Shown: positions 19,915 to 30,227, counted from the stretch's first letter. The stretch is DNA of 64,000 nucleotides from Halichoerus grypus (GCF_964656455.1 NC_135726.1:2180001-2244000); one strand, 5' to 3'. A program made the numbers and translations. Notes: a model not told the origin generated them from the sequence alone.

Positions 19915-20632
19915 GTGACGGTCAGTTTCATGTGTGGAGTTGGCCAGGCTCTAGTACCCAGCTGTCTGACCAAATGCTAACGTATCTCTTGCCGAGAAGG
20001 CTTTTGGCAGATGTGCTCAGCCTCTACGGTCAGTAGGCTTTGATTAACCTGGATGGTCTGGGTGGGCCTCCTCTAATCAGGTGAGGGCCGGAAGAGCAAA
20101 GTCTGAGGTTTCCCTGAGATGAAGAAATTCAGCTTCAAGACCGAGGCCTCAGCCCCTGTCTGAGTTTCCAGCCTTCTGTCAGCCAGACAAATCTCAGACT
20201 TGCTGAGCCCCACAAGCCTGCCAGCCAGTTTCTTAAGACCAATCTCTTTATATATACAGTCGACCCTTGAACAACAGGGGGGTTAGAAGTGTGGACCTCC
20301 CATGTAGTCGAAAATCCATGTATAATTTTTGACTCCCCCAAAACTTTACTACTAATGGTCTACTGTTGACCTGAATCCTCACCGATAACCTAAACAATTA
20401 ACACATATTTTATATGTTACATGTATTACATACTGTATTCTTAAAGTAAGCTAGAGAAACAGAAATGGTAATAAAACCACAAGGAAGAGAAAATACGGTC
20501 CTGTACTGTATTTATCAAAGAAATCCATGTATAAGTGGACCCACATGGTTCAGAGCCACGTCATTCGAGGGTCAGCTCTATGTATCCCCTGTCGGTTCTG
20601 CTTCTTCGGAGAGCGACCTGCCTGACCCTCGC
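19915..20632 (+). mobile_element. MLT1-type LTR, split by a MER2 transposon
   Basis: The left part (to about 20254) has GTCAGTTTCATGTGTGGAGT, TGGCCAGGCTCTAGTACCCA, TTTGATTAACCTGGATGGTC, TGGGTGGGCCTCCTCTAATC and TTCCAGCCTTCTGTCAGCC. After MER2 the final LTR segment resumes with TCCCCTGTCGGTTCTGCTTC and GGAGAGCGACCTGCCTGAC. This is the order of an MLT1 LTR (ERVL-MaLR). It has no coding content, and no partner LTR or internal region was found. Confidence 0.75.
20257..20578 (-). mobile_element. MER2 DNA transposon (Tigger-related, non-autonomous), complete
   Basis: It starts CAGTCGACCCTTGAACAAC and ends with the degraded inverted terminus CATTCGAGGGTCAGCTC. TA dinucleotides flank it at 20255-20256 and 20579-20580, as expected for Tc1/mariner-type integration. 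Internal words TTTTTGACTCCCCCAAAACT and TCTACTGTTGACCTGAATCC match the MER2 consensus I recall. It carries no transposase. Confidence 0.85.
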
Positions 20633-21087
20633 TGAGATGAGGGGGGTTTCAGGCTTGACTGTGTAAGAGGACAGCAGTCTCGGGCTGCCAGAGGTCTATG
20701 AAAATCAGAAATGAGCTTCTCTGTGCCTCTCTAGGACCTTAAAGGGATCTGGAGTTGTTTTCCGACAAGCATGTGTGTTTGTGCTGGGGGCCCGGTGGAG
20801 TGACACGTGGCACAGATATTCAGGCCTCACTGCACGTGTATTCCACTGAAACCAGTTACCACACCCGTATTCGTGGCCGTGGACAGAGGGCCCCGGGAGA
20901 GGGCTCCCTAGACAGTGGCCTTCCAGGAGGACCACAGAACTTCTGATGGACAAGGGCCAAATAAATATCGGTGAGCACAAAATATAAATGAGAGGCAGGC
21001 AGCACCATGCCCTGCAACAAAACACAGACGTTGTTCAGGCGGACTTGCAGCCGCAGGGCCCCCCCCCAGTTCCTCCACGAGCTTGAA
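20633..21087. other. Unique sequence, no gene seen
   Basis: No repeat was recognised. It includes an 8-base C run (21060-21067). Confidence 0.4.
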
Positions 21088-21215
21088 ACAGAGCAAGCTG
21101 GTTAGCCCTTCTGAGCTGCAGGTGTAAGAAGGGGGACGAATTAATACCTGCCTTTAGGGGTTCTGGGGAGTGGACATGTTGGTGCGGGTGAGGCCCTGAG
21201 AAAAGCTCGCACACT
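21088..21215 (+). repeat. MIR SINE fragment
   Basis: GCAAGCTGGTTAGCCCTTCT, GAGCTGCAGGTGTAAGAAGG, TTAATACCTGCCTTTAGGGG and TTCTGGGGAGTGG match the MIR 3' half (the usual cctcagtttcctcatctgtaaaatgg then the ggttg block). Confidence 0.55.
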
Positions 21216-21269
21216 TTGAGACACCGTGTAAGGACACGCACTTTCATTATAATGTGACAGGTTCCTGCC

Positions 21270-21420
21270 TTGTGACTGTTTGGAGTTGGGCTCAAGCTCT
21301 AGCCTGCCGCACACAAGCCCTGTGGCTTTAGGCCAGCTCCTTAACCTCTCTGAGCCCGGTGTACAATAAGGGAGGTGAGGAGCCCACGCTGTCTCCTAAG
21401 GCTTCTGGTAATGGGTAAGA
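21270..21420 (+). repeat. MIR SINE fragment
   Basis: GAGTTGGGCTCAAGCTCTAG, CCCTGTGGCTTTAGGCCAGC, TCCTTAACCTCTCTGAGCCC and GGTGTACAATAAGGGAGGTG match the MIR core in order. Confidence 0.8.
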
Positions 21421-21974
21421 GAAAGACAGAGAACTGCCCAGCCCATGGGAAACCCGCACGTGTCAGCACACCTGCTCCGCTGGGCACTGTTCGGGTCTGC
21501 CCTGGGGGAGGACAGTCAGGTGCCCAGTGTGCAGAATGTTGGCTGGTGCCACGAGCCTGCCCTTGCATGGCCTGAGAGGGAGTGCTGCCTGAAGCCAGTA
21601 CCCTGGGCGCCTTGCTCCTCCACCCTCACTTTACCCGTGAGTGCCATACCAGCTTTGCCAGGTACGGGGCTCCAGTCCCTGTCACAGAGACTGTGACCTG
21701 CCCCAGCCCTCCCGGGTTGTGCGAGCGCTTGGAAGGCAGTGGCCGCCCCTGTTCATCTCGTGCAGTCTCCCACGGCACTCAGGAGGTGCTACATCAATGC
21801 TCACAAATGTGGGATGAGTAAGGGCAAGAGGGAGGGCTCGAGCCCGGACGTGGCTCCATGCTGGAGGCTGCCGTCAGCAAGGGCGCATGCGGAAGTGAGG
21901 CTGCAAAGCCCTCCGTGTCCCCTTGGAACGGAGAGCCTTGTTGGGGGACTGAGTGCTGCTCAGTGTTGCCTGAG
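21421..21974. other. Unique GC-rich sequence, no gene seen
   Basis: No repeat was clearly recognised, though 21625-21740 may hold a very diverged MIR. A 187-codon open frame starts here but runs on into the LINE-1 3' UTR downstream, so it is not a gene. Confidence 0.4.
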
Positions 21975-22266
21975 ACCAGATTTGGACAAAAGGTCACATA
22001 TGGAATGGTTCCATTTATATGGAATGTCCGGAATAGGTAAGTCTACAGGGACAGAAAGCCAGGGACTGCCAGGGCGGGGAGGAAAGGGGGATGGGGAGTG
22101 GGGGCAGCAAGCACAGGCTTTCTTTTTGGGGGATGAAAGTGTCTTGGAAGTAGACGGAGGTGATAGTTGCGATCCCGTGAATGTACTAAACGTCACTCTG
22201 TTGTACACTGTAAATGCAGTTAAAATGGTAAATTGCGTGGTATGTGTGTTTTACCGTACACTCCAC
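21975..22266 (+). mobile_element. Old LINE-1 3' UTR end
   Basis: GGTTCCATTTATATGGAATG, TCCGGAATAGGTAAGTCTAC, CTTTCTTTTTGGGGGATGAA, AGTGTCTTGGAAGTAGACGG and TACACTGTAAATGCAG follow the old LINE-1 3' end. This is the same tail type as the right end of the 4618-5396 element. Confidence 0.8.
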
Positions 22267-23355
22267 GCAGACCGGATGTGGCCGGACTCGGTGTGTGTGT
22301 GACAGAAGGTCAGGTAGTCAGCCCTGGGGTTGTTGGGGGTTCGGCACCTGAACTACAGCAAGGGGCTCAGGCTCCATCATGAGTCCATTTGACCTGCATT
22401 TCTGCTTCTCTGCTCCTATCTTTTTCATGCATCACCACCACCAGCTGCCACCTGGTGGGAAGTAGGGCTGGGGAAGTGTCTAGTGGGTCCACATGCTTAG
22501 TGTTGGGGAGGAGCAGCCCCCAGAAGACAGCCGTGTGTATCTGGGCTGGGGGGCCGACATTTCAGAGCCACATGCCCCATGTCATTGGTCAGCAGGTGGC
22601 TGGGAGCTGGGTCTCCACTGTCTTTTGAATAAACGTTCCTCAGCAATATCACAGCTTTCCGGAGGACTTCTCCATCTGTGTCTTCTTCAGACTTATTCAG
22701 AGCAACTATTATTTTCTCCCCTCCAAAGCCTCCTGGATGCCTAGAAACACCTGGACCAGTTGGCAGAGTTTATCGGAGATGCAGAAGCCCCAACATGGGG
22801 ATGTGTTTGGGAGGTGGGGAGGCAGATAGGGCACAGTACACCTGGGAAAGTCTCATGCGTGCTAGAGCTTGGATGGCGCTAAGGGGAGGTGCTTCCAAGG
22901 TGAAGCCCGAGTATTTGTCCTGGGGCAAGGCAATGGGGTAGGTCTCCACAGCCTGATCCCGATGGCCCGGTGGGTCCTTCGGAGAATTGGGAAGCTAGCA
23001 GACGTCTCAGGGCTGCATGGGCTTGCAGTCCTGATCATCTGAGGCGATGTGATACTGCAGGTATGTGGAGAGCGTTATGTGGGTTTGCAAGTGCGTAGGT
23101 GCCGACTAAATAATGGGTCCTGGTTGGTTCTCCAGCTGCAGGAACATCTGTTCGGCTTTTGACTGAGAGCCAGCGGGAGATCTCCTTGCCTGATCCCCAA
23201 AGATAGTTTTACCTACTGTTCAGGAAAGAGATTGTGAGAACTCTAAAATAAACAAACAGAAAACTCAACTTCAAACATGATTGCTGTCCTGGGGGAGATT
23301 TCTTTCCCAACCTTAATTTTGGGATTAATTTGTTTTAGAAGTTCCTTGGCTGCTG

Positions 23356-23358
<3 letters not shown>
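22267..23358. other. Unique sequence, no gene seen
   Basis: About 1.1 kb without a recognised mobile element. It contains a CTCF-like motif at 22441-22460. An AATAAACGTTCC word at 22628 resembles a poly-A signal, but no gene precedes it. Confidence 0.4.
22441..22460 (-). promoter_or_regulatory. CTCF-like motif
   Basis: The minus strand reads TCCCACCAGGTGGCAGCTGG, a close match to the CTCF core CCACCAGGTGGCAG. It lies outside recognised repeats. Occupancy is unknown. Confidence 0.4.

Positions 23359-23392
<34 letters not shown>
23359..23392. repeat. (GT)17 microsatellite
   Basis: A pure GT dinucleotide run of 34 bases, likely length-polymorphic and able to form Z-DNA. Confidence 0.97.
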
Positions 23393-23394
<2 letters not shown>

Positions 23395-23973
23395 AACAAA
23401 AAAACACACTAAGGAGAAAGTGTGTCTCGTTCTTCTGAGTGCTGTTACCGGCCGTTTCCTCTCTGTACCTTGAGGCTAGCCCGAGCGAGGGCATCTCTCC
23501 CACCTCTGTCTCCTCTGAAGATGCAGGGCTCAGAAAGCATGAAAAGGGAGCTGGACTGTCCTGAGCCTCGTTCCTGCAGCGTCTCCTCACCTGTGTGGTT
23601 TGAGCATTTTGTTATCAACCCAAACTGATCTTGGTTAATAAAGATACACGGGCAAGAGTGGCAGCTCCCTGATTTCCAGCTCCAGCCCCTTTATTATTAC
23701 TCATCTGGACACAGCATCTCTCTGTTCCAAATGTGCCACCAGTTTCCTGCTCCTGGGGTGGGCAGTCCTCGCTGTGCAACTTTCTCCTCCAACTTTACCA
23801 ATTTTAATTTTAGTTACAGGTCACCAAAGACTCTTTTTCTAATGATTCCTGAGTTCTTGTGATCTAATAGGGGGCATTAGTTATACGTGAGCTTCTTCTT
23901 TTTTTTGCTTTTTATTGGGGGGGTTATTACTTTATAGATTATTTTATAGATCATAAAGCTATGCAAGAATATA
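23393..23973. other. Unique sequence, no gene seen
   Basis: No repeat was recognised. AAATAAACAAACAG and TTAATAAAGATACACGGG type words occur nearby without an associated gene. Confidence 0.4.
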
Positions 23974-24475
23974 CAGTCGACCCTTGAACAACACGGGTTT
24001 GAACTGTGTTGGTCCACTTATATGTGGATTTTTTTTTTTTAATTTTTAGGGAGTGTGAGAGGGCAGGCAGAGGAGGAAGAGTAGGAGGAGGAGGAGGAGG
24101 AGAGAGAGAGAGAATATCCTAAACAGGCTCTATGCTCAGTGGGGAGACTGACATGGAGCTCAGTCCCACCACCCTGAGATCATGACCTGAGCTGAAATCA
24201 AGAGTCTGATGCTCCTAGGTGCCCCCCCTTTTTCAATAAATACAGTCCAGTAATTGTATTTTCTCTATCTTATGATTTTCTTAATAACATTTTCTTTCCT
24301 CTAGCTGATTGTCCTGTAAGAATGCAGTATATAACGCATATAACATACACGATATGTGTTAACTGTTTATATTATTGGTAAGGCTTCTGGTCAACAGTAG
24401 GCTATCGGTAGATTAAATTTGGGGGAGTCAGAAGTTATACATGGATTTTTGACTGTGTGGTGAGCCCCCAACTCT
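23974..24475 (+). mobile_element. MER2 DNA transposon, opposite orientation, split by a SINE
   Basis: It begins TACAGTCGACCCTTGAACAA with the TA target at 23972-23973. It is interrupted in a T run at about 24031, then resumes at 24228 with TTTTTCAATAAATACAGTCC, TTGGTAAGGCTTCTGGTCAA and GGGGGAGTCAGAAGTTATAC. The right terminus after about 24475 is missing or unrecognisable. Internal order is the reverse of the copy at 20257-20578. Confidence 0.85.
24031..24227 (-). mobile_element. SINEC (Can-SINE), diverged, inserted in MER2
   Basis: The + strand shows the T-rich tail, then CAGGCTCTATGCTCAGTGGG, ACCCTGAGATCATGACCTGA and TCCTAGGTGCCCCC, the antisense SINEC order. The CT-rich body has become a purine-rich AGGAGG / GAGAGA stretch at 24070-24113. 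The SINE is older than the others judging by its many differences. Confidence 0.85.
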
Positions 24476-24667
24476 CAGGACTAAGGATTCAAATGATTCT
24501 GAAGTTCAGACCAAAATGCGCTGCCCTTGCCTCCACAGGGAATCACCCTGAGTGGTTTAAACGCCTCTTCCCCAGTTCCTTCCCTAGCACTCATACGCGT
24601 GTGGATAGTAAGACTTCTTTTGTTCAATGCCGCTTTCAACATGTTGAATAACACCATATATATGTGT

Positions 24668-24775
24668 GGGTTCACCCAACGTTTCTGAGCCCCTGCCGTG
24701 TGCCAGGTGTCATGTTGGGAGCTGCAGAGTTGACACTGAGCAAAAACGGCCCTGCCGTCATGCACGGGCTGTGGG
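24668..24775 (-). repeat. L2 3' end
   Basis: TCACCCAACGTTTCTGAGCC, CCTGCCGTGTGCCAGGTGTC, GGGAGCTGCAGAGTTGACAC and GGCCCTGCCGTCATGCACGG are the antisense L2 3' end order. Confidence 0.75.
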
Positions 24776-25099
24776 CGCATTGTGCTGGGGCCTAGTCCCC
24801 TCGCACTTCACAGAATATCTGCGTGTTCTCTTCAGGGCCCTCCTTATTCATGTGCTCTGTGTTCTTCAGCATCTGGGGGTCACACATGAATTTTGGTGGA
24901 CACGAATTGAGTTCCAGTTGATTTGCCATTATGAAAAGCAAAGCAGCGAAGGTCTTTGCTTATATCTCTTTGAACACCTGGGTGTTCAATAGGATTTAAA
25001 GATTGTTTGGATGGCAAGACAGAACACACTGGCCTTCAGATAGATGAAAGTCGCGTTTGAATACTGTGTTATAGTTTCCAAAACAGAGCCTTCAAGTAT
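24776..25099. other. Unique sequence, no gene seen
   Basis: No repeat or exon was recognised. Confidence 0.4.
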
Positions 25100-25285
25100 G
25101 AAGTCTCACTGAGTCTTCACTGCCAACCTGGGAAGCAGGTACTGATATTTCTACCATATTGTGGATGAGAAAACTGAGGCTTAGAGAGGTCAAGAAACCG
25201 GCCTAGGATCACACAGCTCAGAAGCGGTAGGGGCAGAGCTTTGAATTCAGGCTTTTGATGCTTGTCCGAGAACTTTCCATTTCAA
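25100..25285 (-). repeat. MIR SINE
   Basis: GGGAAGCAGGTACTGATATT, GTGGATGAGAAAACTGAGGC, TTAGAGAGGTCAAGAAACCG, CTAGGATCACACAGCTCAGA and GAGCTTTGAATTCAGGC give the clear antisense MIR order. Confidence 0.88.
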
Positions 25286-26039
25286 CTCTGTCTGGCATTC
25301 GGCTTCTGTGCTCAAGGTTTGATTGTACCATGAACCTGAGGAGCAGAGAAAGCTGGGCCCTTTCTCCTTACCTCCAGGGGTTGATTTCATACCTGGAACA
25401 AGGACATTTTCCTGTCCCGGGATGCTAAGCCACGACTCCTTTGGAGCGTTAGGATATCACAGTAGGAACGTTTTCCAAACGTCCCTCACCGGCCTCTCAC
25501 ATGGCCCTGACACCTGGGGAAGGGAGGCCTGTTCCAGAGGAGGGAAGGCGCCCTCTGAGTGATTTCTTCAGGCACACGTCACTCTGCTTGAATTATTTTT
25601 CTGGAAGGTGAACACTTTTCAATAGTCAAAGCAGGGGTCCAGCACTTGTGAGAGCCCTTGGCATGCTGATGTTTAGAATTTAAGTATGTGGAGTGGCCTA
25701 CATGTACATGGCCTTTCAGCTGCTTAAGGTTTAAATGTGTTTTCATGCTGTGATCCCCGGGGGACAGGAAAGGCTGTTTGTTCTGTCCCTGGGCCTCCAG
25801 GAGTCCTGGCCCGGACCACCTGCGGGAAATTAGCCTGAGCCCCGAGCTCTGCTGGGAGGCGGCAGCCTCGCTCTTCTCCACACTACATAATCTCGTCTTT
25901 CAAGGGGATTGTCCTCTGGAGAAGCAGGAGCTGAGCAACTAAGCGGACACGGTGCCGCTAATCCCTCTGTCCCGAGGCTGGAGGCTTTAACCTGGCCTCC
26001 TGTTGTAAGGCAGAGAGTTCCAAGTGGGCTGTTGGGGTT
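25286..26039. other. Unique sequence, no gene seen
   Basis: No mobile element was recognised in about 750 bp. Open frames of 79-100 codons on both strands lack any recognisable family. Confidence 0.4.
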
Positions 26040-26053
26040 GACATCAGAATTTT

Positions 26054-26253
26054 TTTTTTTTTTAAAGATTTTATTTATTTATTTGACAGAGACAGAGATA
26101 GCGAGAGCAGGAGCACAAGCAGCGGGAGTGGGAGAGGGAGAAGCAGGCTTCCCACGGAGCAGGGAGCCCGATGCGGGACTCGATCCCGGGACCTTGGGAT
26201 CATGACCCGAGCCGAAGGCAGCCGCTTAACCGACTGAGCCACCCAGGCGTCCC
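26054..26253 (-). mobile_element. SINEC (Can-SINE), full length, with target-site duplication
   Basis: The tail (TTTAAAGATTTTATTTATTT), purine-rich body (GACAGAGACAGAGATAGCGA), GACTCGATCCCGGGACCTTG and the CTGAGCCACCCAGGCGTCCC head are all present. GACATCAGAATTTT at 26040-26053 and 26254-26267 is an exact 14-bp duplication. Copy quality suggests a recent insertion. Confidence 0.96.
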
Positions 26254-26267
26254 GACATCAGAATTTT

Positions 26268-28010
26268 ATAGAAGTGTTTGGTTTTGTGCTCTGTGCCGGG
26301 GAGAACTTGCAGCGGACACTCCGCCGTGTCCCAGGTCCTGCTGCGTGGTGCTGCTCTCAGCGCTTCAACTACAGGAAGCCGGCTGCTCCTACCGTAGGCG
26401 GTGGTGCTGTTACTATGCACCAAGTCACTTGCTCAGGGTCCCCGGAGGAGGAGGGTTGGGCTGGGATTCAGACCCAGGCCGGTGGCTCCCCTGTGCTCCC
26501 ATGACAGGGGAAGGGCTCAGGATGGCTCTGAACCGTCTGCCTGGTCAGTGAAGGCCAGGCTGATAGAGATAGAGGTCCTTCATGGCAGCCAGACTGGAAC
26601 GAGGACCTCTACGGGTGATCCCGATGTGCCGCGGAGGGCAATGGCAGACTTGGCAAGGGCCCCGGGGGTGAGGGCGCATTTAACTCTGGGATGGATGTGG
26701 GACAGCGTCAAGGAAGCTTCCTCCAGGAGGTCATCAGCAGTGGCAGGACAGGGTGTTTGCTGGGAACGGGTGATGATAGGGTGCACTCGGTGGAGAGAAT
26801 GCCTTCTGGGAAACTCTCTGGTGGGCAGAGCAGAGGCAGAGAGCAGCCTGCCCTGGGTTAGCTTGGCCTGGGCAGGTTCTTAATCAGAACCTCTCAAAAA
26901 AGCAGGCCGTGTGAATGATCCCATTGGGCCTGGTGGCTCAGCTGCTTAGTGTTTCTAGGTGGCGAATGGCCAGAGGTCCTAGCTGAAACTGTAGGATGTA
27001 GGACTCTTCTTTCTGCAAAACCAGTGGCTCTCACCTGCTCACTGTACTATCCACAGAGTGCCACAGACAGAGGCCTCTCAGCGGCGCACGAGCTGTTGCT
27101 GTGTGGCTCAGCCAGTTTCATCCCTCTCCCCACAGAGGGCCCAGGAGTACTAAGTAAAGCCCCACCCCCCAGGACACAGGTCAGGGGCAGGTTCTTGACC
27201 CTCATCCATCACAATGTGACTGCCAGCTGGTGCAGGATGTGACCAGGTTCCAGCTGGTTCCATCCCAGTGGCAGCAGACAAACCATCCTTGCATTTCTGT
27301 TCTGTGGCCCTAGCTGGGGATAGCACCAGAAGGGCCCCAGCAGGATGCCCCTCTCCCCTAGCCTGAGCTGCGGTGTGTTCCTCTGGCTCCCAGGGCTGAT
27401 GCTGAAAGTGCCCCTCAGCCACCTGGATTCGGGGGGCTCTGCACTGGGAGATGCAGAGATGTTTGGAGCTGGAGGGGCTGTCTGCCATTTGGAAAGGTGC
27501 AGAATGTTTCAGTAATTACTTCCACATGTGGGGACCTCTTTCCTCCCCTCACCTGAACTCCCGTCAGCTTCCTTCTCCTGCCAGACTTGGGTTAGTTTGA
27601 GCTGGGTGCTGCGTTTGCCGTGTCCTGCTCTGTGTGCCCTTCGCCCTGTGCCGCCCTCCTCTGCTCTGTCCGCTCCTGTCTGGGGCTTGGAGTGAGCTCT
27701 AAGGGCACCTTGTGAACGACTCTGATTTCTCTGTCCTGATTACTTCTTTCTTTGCTTGTTTGTTTTCAAGCATTTCTCTTAAATAATCACACAGAGAGGG
27801 GCCCTGTTTGTTTTTCTTGCGTACAGCCTCCTGCCAATCAATTCTTCCCCAAACAAAGGCCTTGCAATCCCCTCGGCCCTGCCAGGACTAAAGGGAGCAG
27901 AGCACTCTTCACTAGGGAGAGGCTTCCAGCAGACACACCCGCTCCCAGGGAACACGGCCCATTTGGAAGGGCTGTTTGCCATGTGATGGTGCAGATAAAC
28001 CCAGCTCACA
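26268..28010. other. Long unique stretch, no gene supported
   Basis: About 1.7 kb with no recognised mobile element. A 160-codon + frame (26401-26883) and other frames of about 100 codons overlap each other and have no visible domain. A poly-A-signal-like word is absent nearby. This is one of the larger repeat-free blocks in the window. Confidence 0.45.
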
Positions 28011-28014
28011 TTTC

Positions 28015-28110
28015 TGTGCCAGAATGACTCCCATTTCGTGGATTAGGAACCTGAGGTCATAACAGTAGTCATGCAGGTGGAGTTCACATCCACGGTCTGT
28101 GAACTAGGGC
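28015..28110 (-). repeat. MIR fragment (weak)
   Basis: CCCATTTCGTGGATTAGGAA and CCTGAGGTCATAACAGTAGT resemble the antisense MIR core, but the match is short. Confidence 0.4.
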
Positions 28111-28119
28111 AGTCAGATA

Positions 28120-28278
28120 GAAACATCATTTGAGCTGCATGTAAAATCCAAAGTTTTCCAATAGACACTAATAAATAGTGAACATGAAATTAATTTTAAT
28201 AATATACTTTGTTTAACTCAATGTATCCAAAATAACGTCCTTTCAACACATAATCAACAATTAAAAATATTAATGAGT
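28120..28278 (+). mobile_element. MER33-like hAT transposon fragment
   Basis: CAGATAGAAACATCATTTGA, AATCCAAAGTTTTCCAATAG, GAAATTAATTTTAATAATAT, TTTGTTTAACTCAATGTATC and ATTAAAAATATTAATGAG match the left two thirds of the element also seen at 3695-4125. The right part is absent beyond an MLT1 LTR that starts at once. Confidence 0.65.
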
Positions 28279-28562
28279 ATTATGGGCTGAATGTGTGTGT
28301 CCCCCAAATTCTGTGTTGAAGCCCTAGCTCACAGTGCGATGGTATTTGGAGGTGATCAGGTCTTTTGGGAGGTGATTAGATGAGGTCATGGGTCAGGACC
28401 CCCATGATGGGATCATTGTCCTTATAAGAAGATGCAGAGACCTGCGTGGCGTCATTATATTGTACACCTGAAACTAACAGGATGCTGAGTGTTAATTACA
28501 CTTCAATTGAAAAAAAAAAAAAGACCAGCGCCTCCTCCCCACCATGTGAGGACACAGCAAGT
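28279..28562 (+). mobile_element. MLT1A-like LTR fragment, split by a LINE-1 tail
   Basis: TATTATGGGCTGAATGTGTG, GTGTTGAAGCCCTAGCTCAC, GGGAGGTGATTAGATGAGGT and TGTCCTTATAAGAAGATGCA match the left part of an MLT1/MST-type LTR. After the inserted LINE-1 end, CCACCATGTGAGGACACAGC continues it. The right part of the LTR is missing. Confidence 0.7.
28447..28521 (+). mobile_element. Very short LINE-1 3' end with near-perfect target-site duplication
   Basis: TTATATTGTACACCTGAAAC, GTTAATTACACTTCAATTGA and a 12-A tail form a LINE-1 3' terminus of about 75 bp. AGACCTGCG (28438-28446) and AGACCAGCG (28522-28530) are its 9-bp flanking duplication with one mismatch. Confidence 0.75.
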
Positions 28563-29239
28563 AAGTAAACAATACTAGTCAGGGTTCCTTGGTTTCTCGG
28601 TGCTTACCGCACACCACTCTGTCTTTGCAGAGCAGGACGAGGGCAGAAAGCTCAAGCAGTGTGATGAGTTCAAGTTAATCTTGAGGCCTGTCTATGACTG
28701 TTTCAATGTATTTTTATAACCGAGGAAGTAAAGTTAGTTTCAGAAACTTCCCTCATCAGAGACAAAGAAAAAGTGGTTATATGAGTCCTTAGTCTCTTGG
28801 TTTTACTTGCTTAGAGTGATCCTGTTTTTTTTTTTCCCTCTAGAAGTTTATTATGTATTTTAATAGCAAAAAATATTGCACTGGAACAATGGGGAAATAT
28901 TGAAATCATATCATAAAAATACTAAGTTGTCCTTAGAGGCAAATTTACGCACATGTGGATTAGTAGTTTGTATGAAACATATAATGTAACTGCATTGTTT
29001 TCAGTGCTAATGAAATACATCAGTCAGTGAAGCACTTTCTAAAACAAAGCTTAGTCCTTTATGTGAACTCACTTTACCCCAGTTTATAAATCTGGAAAGC
29101 ACGAAAGTGGGAAAATGTTAGAAGAAGGAAAAAGAGTTAAAACATACTTATTCCAGTGATTTAATGCCACTGAGTTTTAACATCTTCCTTGGAAGGAGAA
29201 ATTTCTACTTGGACATTTAGTTTTCTTTCTGTTTATTTA
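28563..29239. other. AT-rich unique sequence, no gene seen
   Basis: About 680 bp without recognised repeats and distinctly AT-richer than the DNA on either side. No exon was identified. Confidence 0.4.
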
Positions 29240-29590
29240 TTAATTTGTTCAACAAATATTTGAGTCAGATCCTGAGCTAGGAACTGGGGAAACCACGGAG
29301 AATAAAACCAATGTGGTCCCTGCTCACACAGGGCTCCAAATCCAGTGGGGGAGACAAATAAATATTGTAGAACCACAGTGTGGTTAGAATTACAAGGGGA
29401 AGTGCAGGTGCATGGGAGTTTGTAAAAGGGGGCCTGAGCCAGGAGGGGGTGGTGTCTGGCTGAGGGAGGTCGTCCTTGGGAACTGGTGCTTCTGCTGAGG
29501 CCTGGAGGGGGAAGGAGATGGAAAGTAGGTGGGCAAGGATGTTGTAGGCAGAGGGAACAGCATGTGCAAAGGCCCTGTGGCCGGAAGGAG
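29240..29590 (-). mobile_element. L2 LINE 3' end, about 350 bp
   Basis: TTGTTCAACAAATATTTGAG, GATCCTGAGCTAGGAACTGG, GGTCCCTGCTCACACAGGGC, CAGAGGGAACAGCATGTGCA and AAGGCCCTGTGGCCGGAAGG follow the antisense L2 order with good preservation. Confidence 0.88.
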
Positions 29591-29944
29591 CATGGGGACG
29601 TGGACCCAAGTCCATGCCCTAGGTGGAAACTGGGCGAGGAGACCCTCTATGGGAGACCCCAGCTAGAAAGGAGCGCCATTCCCCACCCAGTCGCCTATGC
29701 CCCTGTTAGAAGCCAGCTGAGTTTTTGGCCCAGAAAGCAGACCTGGAGCTGGGGTCTGTGGGAGGCTTCTGAGAGCTGCAAGGAGGGAGGGCCTCTTCTA
29801 GGAACACCAAACACTTGGTGCAGAGCTCTTTCTCCATTTAGCAGTGCCCTGGCCCTTCATTTCTGTTGCGCTTGGCAGCTCCCACGTCCTTCCTACCAGA
29901 ATTCTGACTCCGTCCAGGGCACCCAGCCCCAGACCCATCTGCGG
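29591..29944. other. Unique sequence, no gene seen
   Basis: No repeat was recognised. A + frame of 173 codons begins inside the antisense L2 and runs through here, which argues that it is a chance frame. Confidence 0.4.
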
Positions 29945-30100
29945 CAGGGGTCAGCAAACTACAACCGAGGGCCAGGGCCATACCCATTCACTGATGGGTG
30001 CCTCTGACAGAGTTGAGTAGTGACAGCAGAGACCATGTGGTTCACAGAGCCAAAGATATTTACTGCCTGGTCCTTTGTGAAAAAGGTTCGCCAACCCCAG
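29945..30100 (+). mobile_element. MER3-like hAT-Charlie DNA transposon, internally shortened
   Basis: Terminal CAGGGGTCAGCAAACTACAA and a mirrored end AAAAAGGTTCGCCAACCCCA are recognisable inverted termini. Between them are CAGAGTTGAGTAGTGACAGC, AGAGACCATGTGGTTCACAG and TTTACTGCCTGGTCCTTTGT. This is the palindromic-ended non-autonomous family I recall as MER3. No transposase is present. Confidence 0.75.
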
Positions 30101-30227
30101 GTCTAAGTTAATACTGATGACCCCGTGTCCTCATTTCCCAGCTTCCCCTGCAGCTGGCGGGGGGTATCTAGGTTGTGGACCGTCGAGTAGATGGTGCAGC
30201 ATCTCTGAATCTCAGTTCCTGACCTGT

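Noticed and set aside
22623..22640. AATAAACGTTCC as a poly-A signal of a gene
   Set aside because: No coding exon, LINE or SINE tail precedes it, and such hexamers are frequent by chance.
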